From Diploptera punctata (Eukaryota > Arthropoda > Insecta > Blattodea > Blaberidae): DNA of 64,000 nucleotides. How positions within the stretch are numbered: the stretch's first letter is position 1; every line of letters begins with the position of its first letter. The position numbers were made by a program, and so were the translations under genes. Below, piece after piece: positions 1 to 9,524 of this stretch. The notes beneath the pieces are model-generated. The model searched no databases and was not told where the DNA came from. It was given only the letters and a program-made list of their open reading frames with translations. The stretch covers positions 2,152,001-2,216,000 of the forward strand of contig JASPKZ010007797.1 in the NCBI GenBank assembly GCA_030220185.1, in the 5' to 3' direction.

Positions 1-102
1 TCATCAACCTATCTGTATTTTAAAAAAATACTTTAAATTATTAGACTATATTGTCAGCATTGATTAATTTTTCCTATAATAGTAATATATTTTTATTTAA
101 GA

Positions 103-800
103 TGTTTCACAACATCTTCCTGCGCCCATTTATTATACTGTCATTCTCTTCCACTTCTCTCTATCATTGAAATCTCCATCGTTCTATCATTTGCCCCTCA
201 CTGAGCAACACAATCATTCCACTTCTTCTTCTTCTTCACTTCCTGGTTTAGGCAAGAGTTGCCTGTTCCGTCTTCACTAATAGATCTAAGACCATCTCTT
301 CCGAGGACGTCCGACATCTCTTCTTCCTCTTGGAAAATAATGGAAGATTTTATTTGGTAATCTACTTTCTTCCATTCTTTCTACATGTTCTTTCCACTGT
401 ATCTTGTTGTTAAATATCTTTTCTTTTATGGAGTAGATCTGCAGTTCTTCACGGATATCCTCGTTTCTTATCTGGTCCATTCTAGTGCAGCCTTTTACTC
501 TTCTTAAAAATTTCATCTCGGCTGCTTGGATTTTACTTTCTTGTTTGGTAGTGGTAATCCAAGATTCACTCCCATACAAAAGGACAGGGACAGCCATTGT
601 TTTATAAAATTTTAATTTTGTTTGTTTATGTTCATTCCACTTTATCACTTTATTTTGGCCGTCCTCTTCTTCTTCTACCAAGTGACACCCATTTTAGTAT
701 TATTTTTGGGAATCTGACTTCTGTCATTCTTCTACCTGAAAATACCATTTTAATTGTTTTTTTTCTAAGGAATCCACTATTGAAGTTTGAACGTTCATAT
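103..800. repeat. Dispersed repeat Q, interrupted by a LINE
   Basis: Bases 103-222 and 667-800 match, in order, one continuous stretch at 36684-36960 (shared CATCTTCCTG, ATCTCCATCG and GGGAATCTG). The intervening 238-660 is a LINE fragment placed inside the CTT microsatellite. Repeat Q has no open frame I can recognise. It may itself be an old LINE tail. Confidence 0.65.
238..660 (-). mobile_element. L0 LINE, C-terminal end, 5'-truncated
   Basis: The minus-strand frame 286-660 encodes the part of a LINE polyprotein after the reverse transcriptase: a YGSESW motif, then RRVKGCTRMDQIRNEDI, then RGRRDVGRPRKRW. This YGSE(T/S)W...GRP pattern is the usual C-terminus of RTE- and L2-like insect LINEs. 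A short 3' UTR follows and ends in an AAG run (CTT on the plus strand, 222-237). The upstream polymerase is missing, so the copy is dead. Related copies lie at 33545-33760 and 44572-44930. Confidence 0.8.
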
Positions 801-990
801 TTTGTTTAATTACACTGTTTCTTATTTTATATCCTCTAGAAATTCTAGTTAAACGACTCCAAAAACGATTTCTGCATAATTTAATTTACTTATTGTTCTA
901 GATTTTAATTTCCATGTTTCTGTCACTGTACTCCTTATTATTGTATCTTATGATCTTTCTGTTTTAATATAATATTAATGTATTATAGTA

Positions 991-1261
991 AGGCCCCGGG
1001 TTCGATTCCCGATCAAACCATAGACATTTTTCCTTAAAGGGAATAATTCCTGTGGTTGTCCAAGGTCTGGAATTTAGGTTAAGTTTAGGTTAAGAACTCT
1101 CCTTGCGCTTCATTGTCATTTATCACCCATCATAGCATCGGGGCAGCGCAACTCCGCCATCTAGGCAGAAATGGGATACAATTACGCCAATGCCAGGAGA
1201 GAAACCAGAAATGTCAAAATGATAACCTGGGGCATTAAATAAAATAAAATAAAATAAAATT
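991..1261 (+). mobile_element. SINE-like element with B box and AAAAT tail
   Basis: A pol III B-box-like sequence, GGTTCGATTCC, lies at 999-1009. About 230 bases of unrecognised body follow, then an AAAAT repeat (1237-1261). No A box is visible upstream, so the tRNA-like head is 5'-truncated or replaced. The tail style (GGGGCATTAAATAAAAT) resembles insect SINE and LINE 3' ends. Confidence 0.5.
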
Positions 1262-1266
1262 ATATA

Positions 1267-2233
1267 TCTTAATATATAAAAATTACGTGTCACGTTGTTT
1301 GTCCGCGATGGAATCCTAAACTACTGAACCGATTTTAATAAAATTTTGCACACTGTGTGCTGTTTGATCAACTTGAGACCAACGGTTGTTTATAACTAAA
1401 TTTATAGTCGCATTATTTTTATTGCAAATTATTTGTTTATTATTTAACAAAGAGTTATAATTATCTGTGAGTTCCATACGATTCTAACAAATGACGGTGT
1501 AAGGTAATTGGTTTATTATTTAACCAGGTGGCTGTGCTTTTTGTTGCAACCGCGAATTTCAATAGAATTACAAATATTGATTATTTCATAATTTAAGTGT
1601 GTTTGTGTTTATTTTATTTTCAATGTATTGATAATAATATTAATTTCGTGTGTAAGTATTAGTTTTAAGTAATCTGGCTGAAAGACAGCAACTTAATTTA
1701 AATTTAACTGGACCGAGAAGGGGCATTGAACAATAGGGCGAATCACTTCTAGAGACCATGAATGATAAGATATGAAGTGAATTTCCACAAATTGGTATAG
1801 GCCTATGTGACATAAATCTTACATTTAAGAAGAATGTCAATTTAAAAACATATGTGAACGGAATAACAGAACTGTAAGTAAGTCTGTTAGTTATAATAAT
1901 ATGCCTAATATTTCAGAAACAATCCCCATGCCTCAATTAAATTAAAAACAAGATGACTATAATACATCACAAGATGATATTACTATACAGAGACTTCTTG
2001 ATGATGATGAGAATCCAAACTGCCAACAAGTTCGTAGAAAAAAAAACGAAAGTATAATGAAATCAGCAAGCCTCCTCAAAATATTCCATCAATAAATGTT
2101 TATAAGCCTTATGATACACTTAGGGATGATACTGAGAATGCAGACAACATAATTTCATCTCAATCAACAAAACCATACGGAAAAATTAACGTAAAAATAG
2201 TTAAAGGCGATACGAAGTTCGCCGGGCCATCTA

Positions 2234-2234
<1 letters not shown>
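1267..2234 (+). mobile_element. Non-autonomous Helitron, both termini visible
   Basis: The 5' end begins TC directly after an A, and runs into TCCGCGATGGAATCCTAAAC followed by an A-plus-T stretch typical of insect Helitron 5' ends. The 3' end has a hairpin (stem GGCGA/TCGCC, 2212-2225 region), a short spacer and CTAG at 2231-2234, followed by T. This matches the Helitron rule of TC...hairpin-CTRR inserted between A and T without duplication. There is no Rep/helicase. The right half keeps a coding-like stretch (separate entry). Confidence 0.8.
1903..2234 (+). pseudogene. Coding-like remnant running to the Helitron end
   Basis: After an in-frame TAA, one frame reads DDITIQRLLDDDENPNCQQV up to an A-run near 2040. 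A frameshift there allows the next frame to continue without a stop (KPPQNIPSINVYKPYDTL and onward) to GDTKFAGPSS, which is encoded by the terminal hairpin itself. The mix of acidic and Pro/Ile/Asn-Val-Tyr segments looks like protein, but I do not recognise the family. It could be a captured gene piece or the C-terminus of a former Helitron protein. Confidence 0.4.
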
Positions 2235-2281
<47 letters not shown>

Positions 2282-2304
2282 ATGTGTGTGTGTGTGTGTG
2301 TGTG
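2235..2304. repeat. TA then TG dinucleotide array
   Basis: About 42 bases of TA followed by TG repeats, directly after the Helitron 3' end and directly before a tRNA-derived SINE. Confidence 0.95.
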
Positions 2305-2306
2305 TT

Positions 2307-2400
2307 TTAGGATTCCTGAGTAGCTCAGATGGTTAGAGCGCTAAACGTACGATGTTTACAAACTCGGGTTGAAATCCTGACTCAGCATTTATTTTTCTTT
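2307..2400 (+). mobile_element. Short tRNA-derived SINE (T1), copy 1
   Basis: The A box lies in GTAGCTCAGATGGTTAGAGC and the B-box region is GGGTTGAAATCC, spaced as in a tRNA. The 3' end is a short ATTTATTTTTCTTTTCATG tail. Copies occur at 5886-5985 and, truncated, at 9811-9870. All sit beside TA arrays. It is not a tRNA gene: the acceptor stem does not pair and it has a repeat-family tail. Confidence 0.7.
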
Positions 2401-2444
2401 TCATGTCATACCCTATATGCTTTCATTGCTAAATGTCTAAAATA

Positions 2445-2476
<32 letters not shown>

Positions 2477-2484
2477 CACTGGCA

Positions 2485-2785
2485 CTATCGAACCAGTAGG
2501 TTCATGGCCGCGCGGACATAAGCTCTCCGTACATCCCTATCCTGAGCTAATGCTTTCCAATCATTTCCTGTGTAATCTACTTCCCTCAAATTATAGTTAA
2601 TGTTATTCTCCCACCTCATTCTTGGTCTACCAACTGGGCGTTTTCCCTCTGGCTTTCCTACAAGAAGCTTCCATGCAAGTCTTTCATTCCCCATACGTGC
2701 AACATGTCCTGCCCATCGCAGTCTACAAGACTTAACTGTTCTTATTATATCCGGCTTCCCATAAAGACCATGTAGTTCATTATTC
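2485..2785 (-). pseudogene. RTE-1 C-terminal domain, out of frame after deletion
   Basis: The frame resumes as NNELHGLYGKPDIIRTVKS and continues to the end of the protein (NLLVR). In the copies at 50238-50970 and 57122-57865 this segment joins the polymerase directly, through a stretch like GGAGAAGACTACATAAC. Those 17 bases are missing here between GTGAAT and AATGAAC, which shifts the frame and creates GAA TAA. This basic C-terminal tail (KPEGKRPVGRPRMRWENN) is strongly conserved in the family, so its loss probably inactivates the copy. Confidence 0.8.
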
Positions 2786-5506
2786 ACCTGTCTGTTCATC
2801 TCTCTTTGGTCCAAAAATTTTCCTAAGAACTTTATTCTCAAATACCTGTAATCTCCTTTCCTCCCTCAAAGTAAGAATCCATGTTTCGCACCCATATAGT
2901 ATAACTGGTAGAATAATAGTTTTATATATTTTCAGTTTAACATTTTTTGAAAGGAGTTGGGACATCAAGAGTCTCTGCAATGCATAATAGCACGCATTTT
3001 CAGAATTGAGCCTTTGTTTAATTTCTTTGTGCATCTCATTCCTATTTGTGATTATTGTTCCTAGGTATTTGAATTCAGCCACTTCCTCAAAATTTCCCTC
3101 ATTTGTCATTAGCTGTCCATTTCCATTATATAATGTATTTCTACGTGTGACCATATATTTAGTTTTATTGATATTTACTTCCAGTCCTAATTTTTTAGTG
3201 TTACTCAATAGCGTGTGCGTGTTGTCCTTTAGTATCTCCTCGCTATCAGCCAATAATACTACATCATCATCATTAACTAACAGCTTATTAATACCATTCA
3301 GTTGTAAGCCTTCCTCATTCTCTAAAGATTTAATGGCATGCTCTAGTACAAAATTAAACAGTAGAGGAGATAGTGCATCTCCTTGCTTCAACCCATTCTG
3401 GATTTCAAAAGTGTCCGAAAACTGTTTGCCTACACGCACCCTACTCTTTGTGTCATTTAGACACATTCGTATAAGTCTAACTAACTTTTTAGGAATTCCG
3501 AACTCCAGCAGGATACTATATAACTTCGCCCTCTTAATTGAATCATATGCTTTTTTGAAGTCTACGTACAGTTGATGTACAGTACCATTATATTCCCATT
3601 TATTTTCTAAAATTTGTCTTATACTAAAAATCTGATCTGTTGTAGACCTGTTTCTTCTAAATGCACATTGATGATCTCCTAGAATGTTATCAATATAGGG
3701 AGTAAGTCTGCTGACTAATATATTTGTTAGAATTTTGTACGAAGTTGAAAGTAATGAGATGCCCCTGTAGTTGTTACAATCAGTTTTATCTCCTTTCCTA
3801 TAAATTGGTACGATAATTGACTCCTTCCATTCATCTGGGAGAGCTTCTTTTTCCCAAATCATACTAAGCAACCAGCGTATCTTGTCCATCAATTTTTCTC
3901 CCCCTGATTTTATCAGTTCTGCTGGGATCTCATCTGAACCTGATGCTTTATACATCTTCAATTTTTCAATCGCCATTTCAACCTCTAATGCACTTGGCTC
4001 TGCGACTAGCATTTCTGCTGTCTGTAAATTATCCTCCTCAATGTCCTGCTCTGTATGTATATTTAATAGCTGATTAATGTAACTTTTCCATCTATTTAAT
4101 ATACTCCTTGAATCTGCAATCATATCCCCATTTTCATTCCGAATTATGTTTGTTCTAGCCTGAAACCCTTTCTTCTCTATACTAATTCCCTGATATAATT
4201 CTCTAATGTTCCTATTTTTTGCGTTCAATTCAAGATCATTAATCTTCTCTCTCAGATATTCCCTCTTTTTGCTCTTTAGTAACTTGGTGGTTTCCCGTCT
4301 AATACTACCCAATTGTTCTAAATTTACCTCATTTGGCTCGTGTAACCATTTCATTTTTGCTAGCTTTCTTTTCTTTACAATGTCGGCACATTCCTCATCA
4401 AACCATTTCTTGTTTTGCCTCATTTTTAAACAACCAATGCTTTCTGATGCTGACAATTTAATAGTATCTCTTATAGCCTCCCATTCTTTATTTATATCAG
4501 TTTCTTCTTCGTTTGCCACATTGTCATCTGAAGATTCCAGTACTTCAAATCTATTAGCAATTTTGATTTGGTATTCTTGCCGCATTTCATCATTTTTCAA
4601 GTTTTTTAATTCAAATTTTACAGAATCATCTTTAGCATTTGTTCCTCTCATAAGCGATAGCCGTTGTCTGATTTTCACCCTGACCAGATGATGATCTGAA
4701 TTGCAGTCTGTCCCTCTAACTGATCTAACATCAATGATGCTACTGTGCCAGCGTTTGTCCACTAATACATGATCTATCTGGTTCCGAGTTTCGCCATCTG
4801 GAGATGTCCAGGTGTATTTATGAATATCCTTATGCTGAAATGTTGTGCTATTAACAATGAGATTCTTTGATGTGGCAAAGGTGACTAATCTAACCCCGTT
4901 GTCGTTACTATCTTCATGAAGACTGAATTTGCCTATTGTTGGTTTAAATATATCTTCCCGCCCCACTTTTGCATTAAAATCTCCTAAGACAATTTTCATA
5001 TGATATCGTGAAAGGCTATCAAATAAGCATTCTAATTCTTCATAGAACTCATCCTTGATCTTGTCATCTTTATCTTCTGTGGGGGCATGTACATTTACAA
5101 TTATAAAATCATGTCGTTTACCCTTTAGAATTATGTATGCTATCCTATCACTAACAAACTTAATATCTCGGATAGCGGATAGGATCCTCCTTCTGACTAA
5201 AAAACCCGTTCCAAATGCAGGTCTTTCTGCACCCCCGTAGTATAACGCAAAGCTTCCTGATTCCTGACTACCTTCTCCTGGCCACCTAACTTCCTGTAAA
5301 GCGACTATATCCAAGGGCGATTTATCTAATTCCCGCGTTAATATCTCTAGTGCCCCGCTATTGTATAAAGTCCTAACATTCCATGTTCCTAGGAACATGT
5401 CCCTGTGTTTGAGCCTTTGGCATGGGTTCCCTGAAGTAGTCCCCGCCCGGAGATCCGAATGGGGGACTATTTGACCTCCGGAAAATTTTACCCCAGTTGA
5501 ACCCAT
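2780..5506 (-). CDS. RTE-1 polyprotein: APE endonuclease and reverse transcriptase
   Basis: This 908-residue frame opens at a true ATG. Residues 39-280 form an apurinic-type endonuclease: TWNVRT at 41, LQEVRW at 70, GDFNAKVG at 175, and the terminal SDHH near 270, so its metal and histidine residues are all present. It would nick target DNA to prime reverse transcription. Residues 555-800 form the reverse transcriptase: motif A in YVDFKKAYDS (647), motif B in LKQGDALSPLLF (706). Motif C reads NDDD (745-748) where YADD is expected; both key aspartates remain, but the Tyr and Ala are changed. The frame stops at GE* where related copies read on, because of a 17-base deletion (see the C-terminal entry). 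The product would act in a nuclear RNP. Activity is doubtful. Confidence 0.88.
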   Translation of the reverse strand: MGSTGVKFSGGQIVPHSDLRAGTTSGNPCQRLKHRDMFLGTWNVRTLYNSGALEILTRELDKSPLDIVALQEVRWPGEGSQESGSFALYYGGAERPAFGTGFLVRRRILSAIRDIKFVSDRIAYIILKGKRHDFIIVNVHAPTEDKDDKIKDEFYEELECLFDSLSRYHMKIVLGDFNAKVGREDIFKPTIGKFSLHEDSNDNGVRLVTFATSKNLIVNSTTFQHKDIHKYTWTSPDGETRNQIDHVLVDKRWHSSIIDVRSVRGTDCNSDHHLVRVKIRQRLSLMRGTNAKDDSVKFELKNLKNDEMRQEYQIKIANRFEVLESSDDNVANEEETDINKEWEAIRDTIKLSASESIGCLKMRQNKKWFDEECADIVKKRKLAKMKWLHEPNEVNLEQLGSIRRETTKLLKSKKREYLREKINDLELNAKNRNIRELYQGISIEKKGFQARTNIIRNENGDMIADSRSILNRWKSYINQLLNIHTEQDIEEDNLQTAEMLVAEPSALEVEMAIEKLKMYKASGSDEIPAELIKSGGEKLMDKIRWLLSMIWEKEALPDEWKESIIVPIYRKGDKTDCNNYRGISLLSTSYKILTNILVSRLTPYIDNILGDHQCAFRRNRSTTDQIFSIRQILENKWEYNGTVHQLYVDFKKAYDSIKRAKLYSILLEFGIPKKLVRLIRMCLNDTKSRVRVGKQFSDTFEIQNGLKQGDALSPLLFNFVLEHAIKSLENEEGLQLNGINKLLVNDDDVVLLADSEEILKDNTHTLLSNTKKLGLEVNINKTKYMVTRRNTLYNGNGQLMTNEGNFEEVAEFKYLGTIITNRNEMHKEIKQRLNSENACYYALQRLLMSQLLSKNVKLKIYKTIILPVILYGCETWILTLREERRLQVFENKVLRKIFGPKRDEQTGE

Positions 5507-5684
5507 GTCCGCATTTCTTGACGGTTGTATTTTTACGATGAAATATCGTCACTCTTTCGACCAAGGTACTTTTTTCGTCTGGCTTATCACCTTCGACCAG
5601 TCCGGCATGGGTAACCCTATCGGCAGCAATGCTACCGCCGGCATAGCTCTCAGGATCATTTAAGCACGCAAGCCACTCCACCAA
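5373..5684 (-). CDS. Possible small upstream ORF of RTE-1
   Basis: A 103-codon frame overlaps the start of the main polyprotein by 134 bases in another frame. It opens with TTG at the very edge of the element, not ATG, and has no recognisable domain. Some RTE elements such as BovB have a short overlapping first ORF, so this may be one, but a chance open frame in a leader is equally likely. Confidence 0.3.
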   Translation of the reverse strand: MVEWLACLNDPESYAGGSIAADRVTHAGLVEGDKPDEKSTLVERVTIFHRKNTTVKKCGHGFNWGKIFRRSNSPPFGSPGGDYFREPMPKAQTQGHVPRNMEC

Positions 5685-5829
5685 AATGTCTAAAATATAG
5701 TTATATAATTTAAATATACAAGCATTACTGCTATAAAGTAAACATTCTCTTTAAATATGCTTACTTGTTATAGTGGCCATTAGATGGCAGTTGGAACGAT
5801 ACCCCGCTACCTATCGTGAAAATTGAGAA

Positions 5830-5831
<2 letters not shown>

Positions 5832-5864
<33 letters not shown>

Positions 5865-5978
5865 AGGAAATTAAATGTTTGTATTAGGATTCTTGAGTAG
5901 CTCAGATGGTTAGAGCGCTAAACGTCCGAAGTTTAGAAACTCTGGTTCAAATACCGATTCAGGCATTTATTTTTCTTT

Positions 5979-6016
<38 letters not shown>
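5832..6016 (+). mobile_element. T1 SINE copy 2 between two TA arrays
   Basis: TA arrays at 5832-5862 and about 5987-6016 bracket a T1 copy (5886-5985) with A box GTAGCTCAGATGGTTAGAGC, B-box region TGGTTCAAATACC and the same ATTTATTTTTCTTTTCATG tail as at 2307-2400. Confidence 0.7.
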
Positions 6017-6018
<2 letters not shown>

Positions 6019-6545
6019 CATCAGCATCAAGGGTTAGACCTGATGGTCTATTCCGATCTATGTTTCAATTGGTATATCCACCTTTTACTGGGTCTTCCAA
6101 CATTTCTTCGTCCTAGTGGTTTGTAATGATGAATCTGTTTCGGAATTCTATTGTTATCCATTCTATTGATGTGGTCAATTCCATTCATCTCTGTATTGTG
6201 TAATTCTATCTAATAGTTTGAATATATTCAGTTGTCTTCTTATATCCTCACTTCCCTTTTGATCCATTATTGTATAGTCAGCTACACTTCCCAGATACCT
6301 CATTTCTGACGATTCTATTCTTCGTTCCTGGTTTTTGGTTAAGACCCAGTGTTTCGATCCATATAGTAAATTTAGAACCGCCATTGTTTTGTAAAATTTT
6401 AAAAGTGTCTTCTTTCTAGTTCATTGGAGACTTCGTTCTATGGCGCCACGCATATAATTAAATGTATTTATTTATTTATTTTGTTTTAAACGTCTTCACT
6501 TTTTCTGTTGTATCCCAGGTAATTAAAATTACTCACTTGTTCTAT
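6017..6545 (-). mobile_element. LINE C-terminal fragment
   Basis: Minus-strand frame 6175-6384 reads MAVLNLLYGSKHWVLTKNQ, then RRQLNIFKLLDRITQYRDEW: the post-polymerase region of an L0-like LINE. Similarity continues out of frame on both sides (a GRRNVGRPSKRW-like segment near 6085-6110). It is truncated and frameshifted. Confidence 0.7.
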
Positions 6546-6907
6546 TATTTTATTCTTTAATTGGATTTATATATATATACCCATCTTTATATCTAATCTA
6601 TCTGTGTATCTCTGTCATTGCTGCATTAATGGAACAGCGCATCCAGCAATTTCTTCTATATTTTCTTTCTTCACTTTATGACAAAGATTAGCTACAAGAA
6701 GCCATCAGTTGATAGCCCACTGTTTATATTGTAAGTAAATTCACATAAAACTGATATAAAATTTCCGGTGATAAACATTTTACCATTAGTAACCTTATAC
6801 GTGATCACGTGTGTCGCACTCTTCCCGGGCAGCGCAGGAGTCTAGTTTTTTTTTTCCTTCACTTATTTGTCTTCCACCAAATCTCCAATATTATAAGTAC
6901 TGACAAA
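6546..6907. other. No feature recognised
   Basis: AT-rich unique-looking sequence with a short TA run near 6570. No ORF, SINE box or recognised repeat. Confidence 0.5.
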
Positions 6908-7575
6908 TTTACTGGAGACTATTTAACTCATGTTCCAAATGGAAGTCAATGAACAATCACGTTTCAATTAATATTGTTTTACAACCAATGACAGTCGTGT
7001 TTCACCTCGCTCTTTATAGAATTCTCCTTACCAGCTCCTACTTTTGTAATAAAGAAAGCTCCTACTTTTTAATATTCTGAACAGGCCAGAGCATTATTTT
7101 GTAGTGACTGACTCTCCAACAAATTAATTGAATATAGCAAATAATGAACAGAACTTTCGAACTTCACTTTTGGTAATTATTGTGTGTTCAATAATCGTGT
7201 TTTTAAATAATGATTGTTAACTAAAAAAAATTAATTAATAACCTATAATGTTGGTTATAATATACAGTTTGATATGTTTCATTATTTCTCAACTAGGGTT
7301 CATTCTTACAATATTGCGATCTTATTTGACAATAAATAACATGATGAAGTTGCAGTGAATGAACATAACCTCACATTTCTGATTTGTTTTTAAACATCGC
7401 CGTTTACATTAAATGTATAAATATTTTTAAAAAATGATGGTAAGTATATTTAAATAATGATTTTTGAGTAAACATTAATTTTATTCGTTAGATAGTCCTA
7501 ACAAATGCCATTCTTGATTTCCAAATCTTCTAGATAAATTGGAAATCACTCGTTACATTACTTATGATAAAGTTG
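6908..7575 (+). repeat. R1 repeat, copy 1 (MITE-like, non-coding)
   Basis: R1 is a roughly 600-700-base non-coding repeat. It begins near GACTATTTAACTCATG and ends near AATCACTCGTTACATTACTT. Just inside its right end lies a hairpin (GATTTCCAA...TTGGAAATC). Other copies are 13190-13955 (minus), 48060-48665 (minus) and 54004-56473 (plus, interrupted). It has no ORF. The terminal hairpin and repeated exact ends suggest a non-autonomous DNA element of unknown superfamily. Confidence 0.7.
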
Positions 7576-8199
7576 TCCGAGGCATAAATCTAACTAATAT
7601 TATTTTTTTCGTGTCGTTGGTTGCAAGAATCGAATTCTTATTTCTTGTCCTTTCAAGAGCCTAACATTTTGTTAACTACCTTTATGCCGTATTCACGCCC
7701 AAATTACAATTACAATGCTATTATTACTCGTCCAAGTTAAAATATGCACGTGCAAAATATCATAGTAATGTGCTGTCAAATACCTTCCTTCTCTTACAAT
7801 GTTGTCACTTCCTGTCCCCTACGTTGTGTTATTTGACCGGGAGAGAGCGTTAGCAAATGCTGTGTTTTTTAAATTAACCGACATCTGCAGTAGTCGTTGA
7901 CCAAATGAATAATCCGGCAACTATGTTACTACTAGGGAATGAAATGTCTCTCCTTTGCCTTTCTCATTACATGTTGTCAATTCCTGTCCCTTGTGTTGTG
8001 TTGTGATCCTTAAATTGGCAAACAACTAATTTCTGGAGGGCAGTTATTTAAATGTGGCGGACCACAATGAAAACGAAATAATCCAACTGTTATTATTAGA
8101 TATATTGTGCAATTCTACACACGTTTCAGTAATTTCTTCTAGCTGGAGTATTCCCAATAGACTTGTACATAGAGAGGAGGATTCAACGACATCGTCTCT
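7576..8199. other. No feature recognised
   Basis: AT-rich sequence. The motif TGTTGTCA(C/A)TTCCTGTCCC occurs at about 7801 and again near 7974, a weak local duplication. No coding signal that I trust. Confidence 0.4.
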
Positions 8200-8735
8200 G
8201 AAGTGGGCTTCCCATCCACATCGCGGAAACGATCATTACACTGGATCTATACGCCGAACCAGATGAAAGGGACGCCGTCCGCAGAATCATCGATAAAATC
8301 GAAACATCCAGTGACAACTCGAATGGGAACAGGAGCTCTGTGGAAGCCAGACATTCCAGTTCTTCCCGAGAGTCCAGAAAAGAATGCAGACTACGTGGAT
8401 AACTCCCAGCCCAGATAACTACACCACACAGATCCTCTCAGGTCATGGATTGTTCCGCTCCTAACTGCACGAAAGAGGACGAGCCGACTCACCTCTCTGC
8501 GATTGTTTTAACCTCGGAGAGGACGACGTAATTCACGTGCTATATCAATATATCAAGTACAATGTCTTCAGGCAGGAGCTGGAGGAAGCAGCCATGATCG
8601 GTGAAACACAATGGCCGCCCGCCGTAGAATTCTGGACTGGGAGGGAAGCCTTCAAATCCCTCACCAAGTACACAGGAAGTGTCTTGGGATTAAGAAGAGA
8701 CGAAGACCAGCGGAAACAACAGAGGGGATAAAAAG
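8200..8735 (+). mobile_element. Jockey-superfamily LINE, C-terminal end
   Basis: From about 8418 the plus strand reads, with one frameshift, YTTQILSGHGLF, then a Cys/His segment with SPLCDC and GEDDVIHVLYQYI, then the terminal FRQELEEAA...FWTGREAF. This LTGHG...C-x-C...HVL pattern is the zinc-knuckle C-terminus of jockey/R1-type LINEs after the RNase H region. The upstream stretch (8200-8417) is compatible with the same element but less certain. Only the 3' end survives. Confidence 0.65.
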
Positions 8736-8740
8736 TCACA

Positions 8741-8761
8741 AAATCTACCACTACTACTACT

Positions 8762-8786
<25 letters not shown>
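8741..8786. repeat. CTA and CA microsatellite
   Basis: Short CTA repeats followed by about 12 CA units, just after the LINE coding end. Confidence 0.95.
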
Positions 8787-8792
<6 letters not shown>

Positions 8793-9329
8793 AAACAAAC
8801 ACTAAACACACAGTTATTAACACACATATACAAACAAACAAAACATACTTTATTTCTATTTTATGAAACAACTATACACTTTCAAATACCCGAATTGTAT
8901 ATTTATTATATATTTCAATAAAGATTAGACATAGATATGGATATAGAGCAGACCTGGGGATAAGGGTATTATGCCCTAGGTAAGTCAGGGGTGGTGGTGG
9001 GGCTCTAAATAAATAAAAAGTTAGTTCTCTTCTGTTTTATTGAAAATATTAAATAAATTAAACCAAATGACGTATCCTCTAGGATTCATTGCCAATTTAA
9101 GGGTTAATAGAGAGATGAGACACTGCGATTTTAAATTATCCGAAACCTTCAGGAGTCGGCGACTAAATGACTAATTTGATAACCACGTAATGATATTTCA
9201 CATGTGTTAAGGAATTCTCTCTTTGTTAGAAAATTAGTTTGGCGACACTAGCGCTAATACAATTCCGCTTTTGCTGTGCAGAATTAATTTGGGCGTGTAA
9301 TAACTGAGTTGTTAAAGAACGTAGTTAAA
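8787..9329. other. LINE 3' tail then unrecognised sequence
   Basis: The first 150 bases may be the jockey-like LINE's 3' UTR (TTTCAATAAAGATTAGACATAG). The rest shows no feature. Confidence 0.35.
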
Positions 9330-9400
9330 TAAAAAAGTCCGTCACATAGGAACTAAGCGAATTCCTCAACAAGTTCAATTTATGATCTAGTTTTGTTGGT
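9330..9400 (+). repeat. R2 repeat, copy 1
   Basis: The segment AACTAAGCGAATTCCTCAAC and the next 25 bases recur at 13985-14065 (minus) and 15665-15785 (plus). Short, non-coding, origin unknown. Confidence 0.5.
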
Positions 9401-9524
9401 TGCGGAATATATATTTCTTTTGTTAAATTGGATAAACTCAGTTTCTGATTCCAACTTATTTTAAATTATTATCAGACCACAGTGAAAACAAAAACATTTT
9501 TAATATTGGATTTTAGGTAAAGCC

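Larger units (their letters stand above)
2447..5683 (-). mobile_element. Full-length RTE-type LINE (RTE-1) with 16-bp TSD
   Basis: A 16-bp direct repeat, AAATGTCTAAAATATA, lies at 2431-2446 and again at 5684-5699 and brackets exactly 3237 bases. On the minus strand the element has a roughly 180-base leader, one long endonuclease plus reverse transcriptase frame, a very short 3' UTR (TAGTGCCAGTGAG) and an AGTA-repeat tail (plus strand 2447-2474). The one-frame EN-RT layout, about 3.2 kb length and short-repeat tail instead of poly(A) fit the RTE clade. At least ten truncated relatives lie in this window, all ending in the same tail. The only ORF-breaking lesion I see is near the C-terminus. 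Confidence 0.92.

Noticed and set aside
3006..5240. Plus-strand frames opposite RTE-1 (189, 63, 161 and 61 codons)
   Set aside because: Antisense shadows of the 908-codon polyprotein; no domain.
5508..5683. HDV-like self-cleaving ribozyme at the RTE-1 5' end
   Set aside because: Some hairpins form (CGGTAG/CTGCCG), but I could not build the double-pseudoknot fold by eye; not claimed.
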